A stretch of DNA of 64,000 nt from the NCBI GenBank assembly GCA_013398275.1, contig VZSE01006113.1, positions 364,133 to 428,132 on the forward strand, written 5' to 3'. Both the position numbers and the translations under genes were made by a program. Positions 63,701 through 64,000 of the stretch are shown piece after piece. Position 1 is the stretch's first letter; every line of letters begins with the position of its first letter. This stretch comes from Promerops cafer. Its lineage: Eukaryota > Chordata > Aves > Passeriformes > Nectariniidae. The notes below the pieces were generated by a model, which saw nothing but the letters and a program-made list of their open reading frames with translations, had not been told where the DNA came from and ran no database searches.

Positions 63701-64000
63701 TCAAGACTTTTCATGAAATGACTGGAAATAAATATTGCAACAGTGTTCTTGATAAAATGCTACTTTTATTTGAAAGTTGACTGTCTTCCATGGTGTAATG
63801 GCTGACTTCTAACTGAAGATTTTAATTACAGATTTTTGCTTGAAAGTTCCTCAAGTTTCAAGTGCCTCCTATAAGTAAAATGTACTAAAGATTTATGATA
63901 ATATATAAATATCCAATAAGAGATGTTGTTACTCGGTTATTGATGAGAAGTGTGGGCAATGAGCAGACTTCTTCAAATGACCAAGTTAAAAAATCCTAGA

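Larger units (their letters stand above)
55851..64000. other. Intergenic stretch without recognised genes
   Basis: AT-rich non-coding sequence to the right edge. Visible details are paired hairpins (57433-57485), a GATA-motif cluster (58115-58140) and a period-10 repeat (60691-60722). Frames such as 60754-61029 (91 codons) have no family resemblance and no splice context I can defend. Confidence 0.5.

Noticed and set aside
1..64000. Search for CRISPR arrays, bacterial operons, phage genes, tRNA and rRNA
   Set aside because: None seen. The sequence is avian nuclear DNA with introns, CR1 and LTR repeats.

Overview
This is vertebrate genomic DNA, almost certainly from a bird. The coding content is eukaryotic and split by introns. 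Seven stretches match the CR1 non-LTR retrotransposon that dominates avian genomes, several of them carrying its octamer-repeat 3' end (ATCATAGAATCATAGAA-type on the + strand). Solo-LTR-like insertions of avian ERV type are also present. A songbird is my best guess from the LTR types, but I cannot prove the order. No bacterial operon, CRISPR array, tRNA or rRNA was recognised.

The only protein-coding gene I can support is the 5' part of NECTIN3 (nectin cell adhesion molecule 3, PVRL3) on the minus strand. Exon 1 (25482-25686, start codon and signal peptide) lies in a CpG island at about 24660-26880. Exon 2 (1054-1392) encodes the N-terminal V-type immunoglobulin domain. The two are joined by a ~24.1 kb phase-1 intron (1393-25481) with consensus GTAAGT/AG ends. 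The rest of the gene runs off the left edge of the window.

Layout: 1-1053 is part of intron 2 with a CR1 fragment. 1393-25481 is intron 1, mostly unique AT-rich sequence with CR1 blocks at 11790-13415 and 15820-16830, an LTR-like block at 17278-17941 and a CR1 tail at 18010. 24660-26880 is the CpG-island promoter. 26880-64000 is intergenic sequence 5' of NECTIN3 with no recognisable exon. It holds two small CR1 pieces (34160, 35218), a well-bounded solo LTR with a 5-bp target-site duplication (40947-42035), three weaker LTR-like blocks (37188, 46688, 55496), simple repeats and two assembly gaps (41308-41483 and 53388-53551).

Most open reading frames here are chance. The long overlapping ones at 24.9-27.0 kb exist because GC-rich DNA lacks stop codons, and those at 41.0-41.7 and 53.3-53.7 kb run through N gaps. 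I found no convincing new biological system. The items worth a second look are the LTR promoters, the NECTIN3 promoter and signal peptide, and a few strong inverted repeats.
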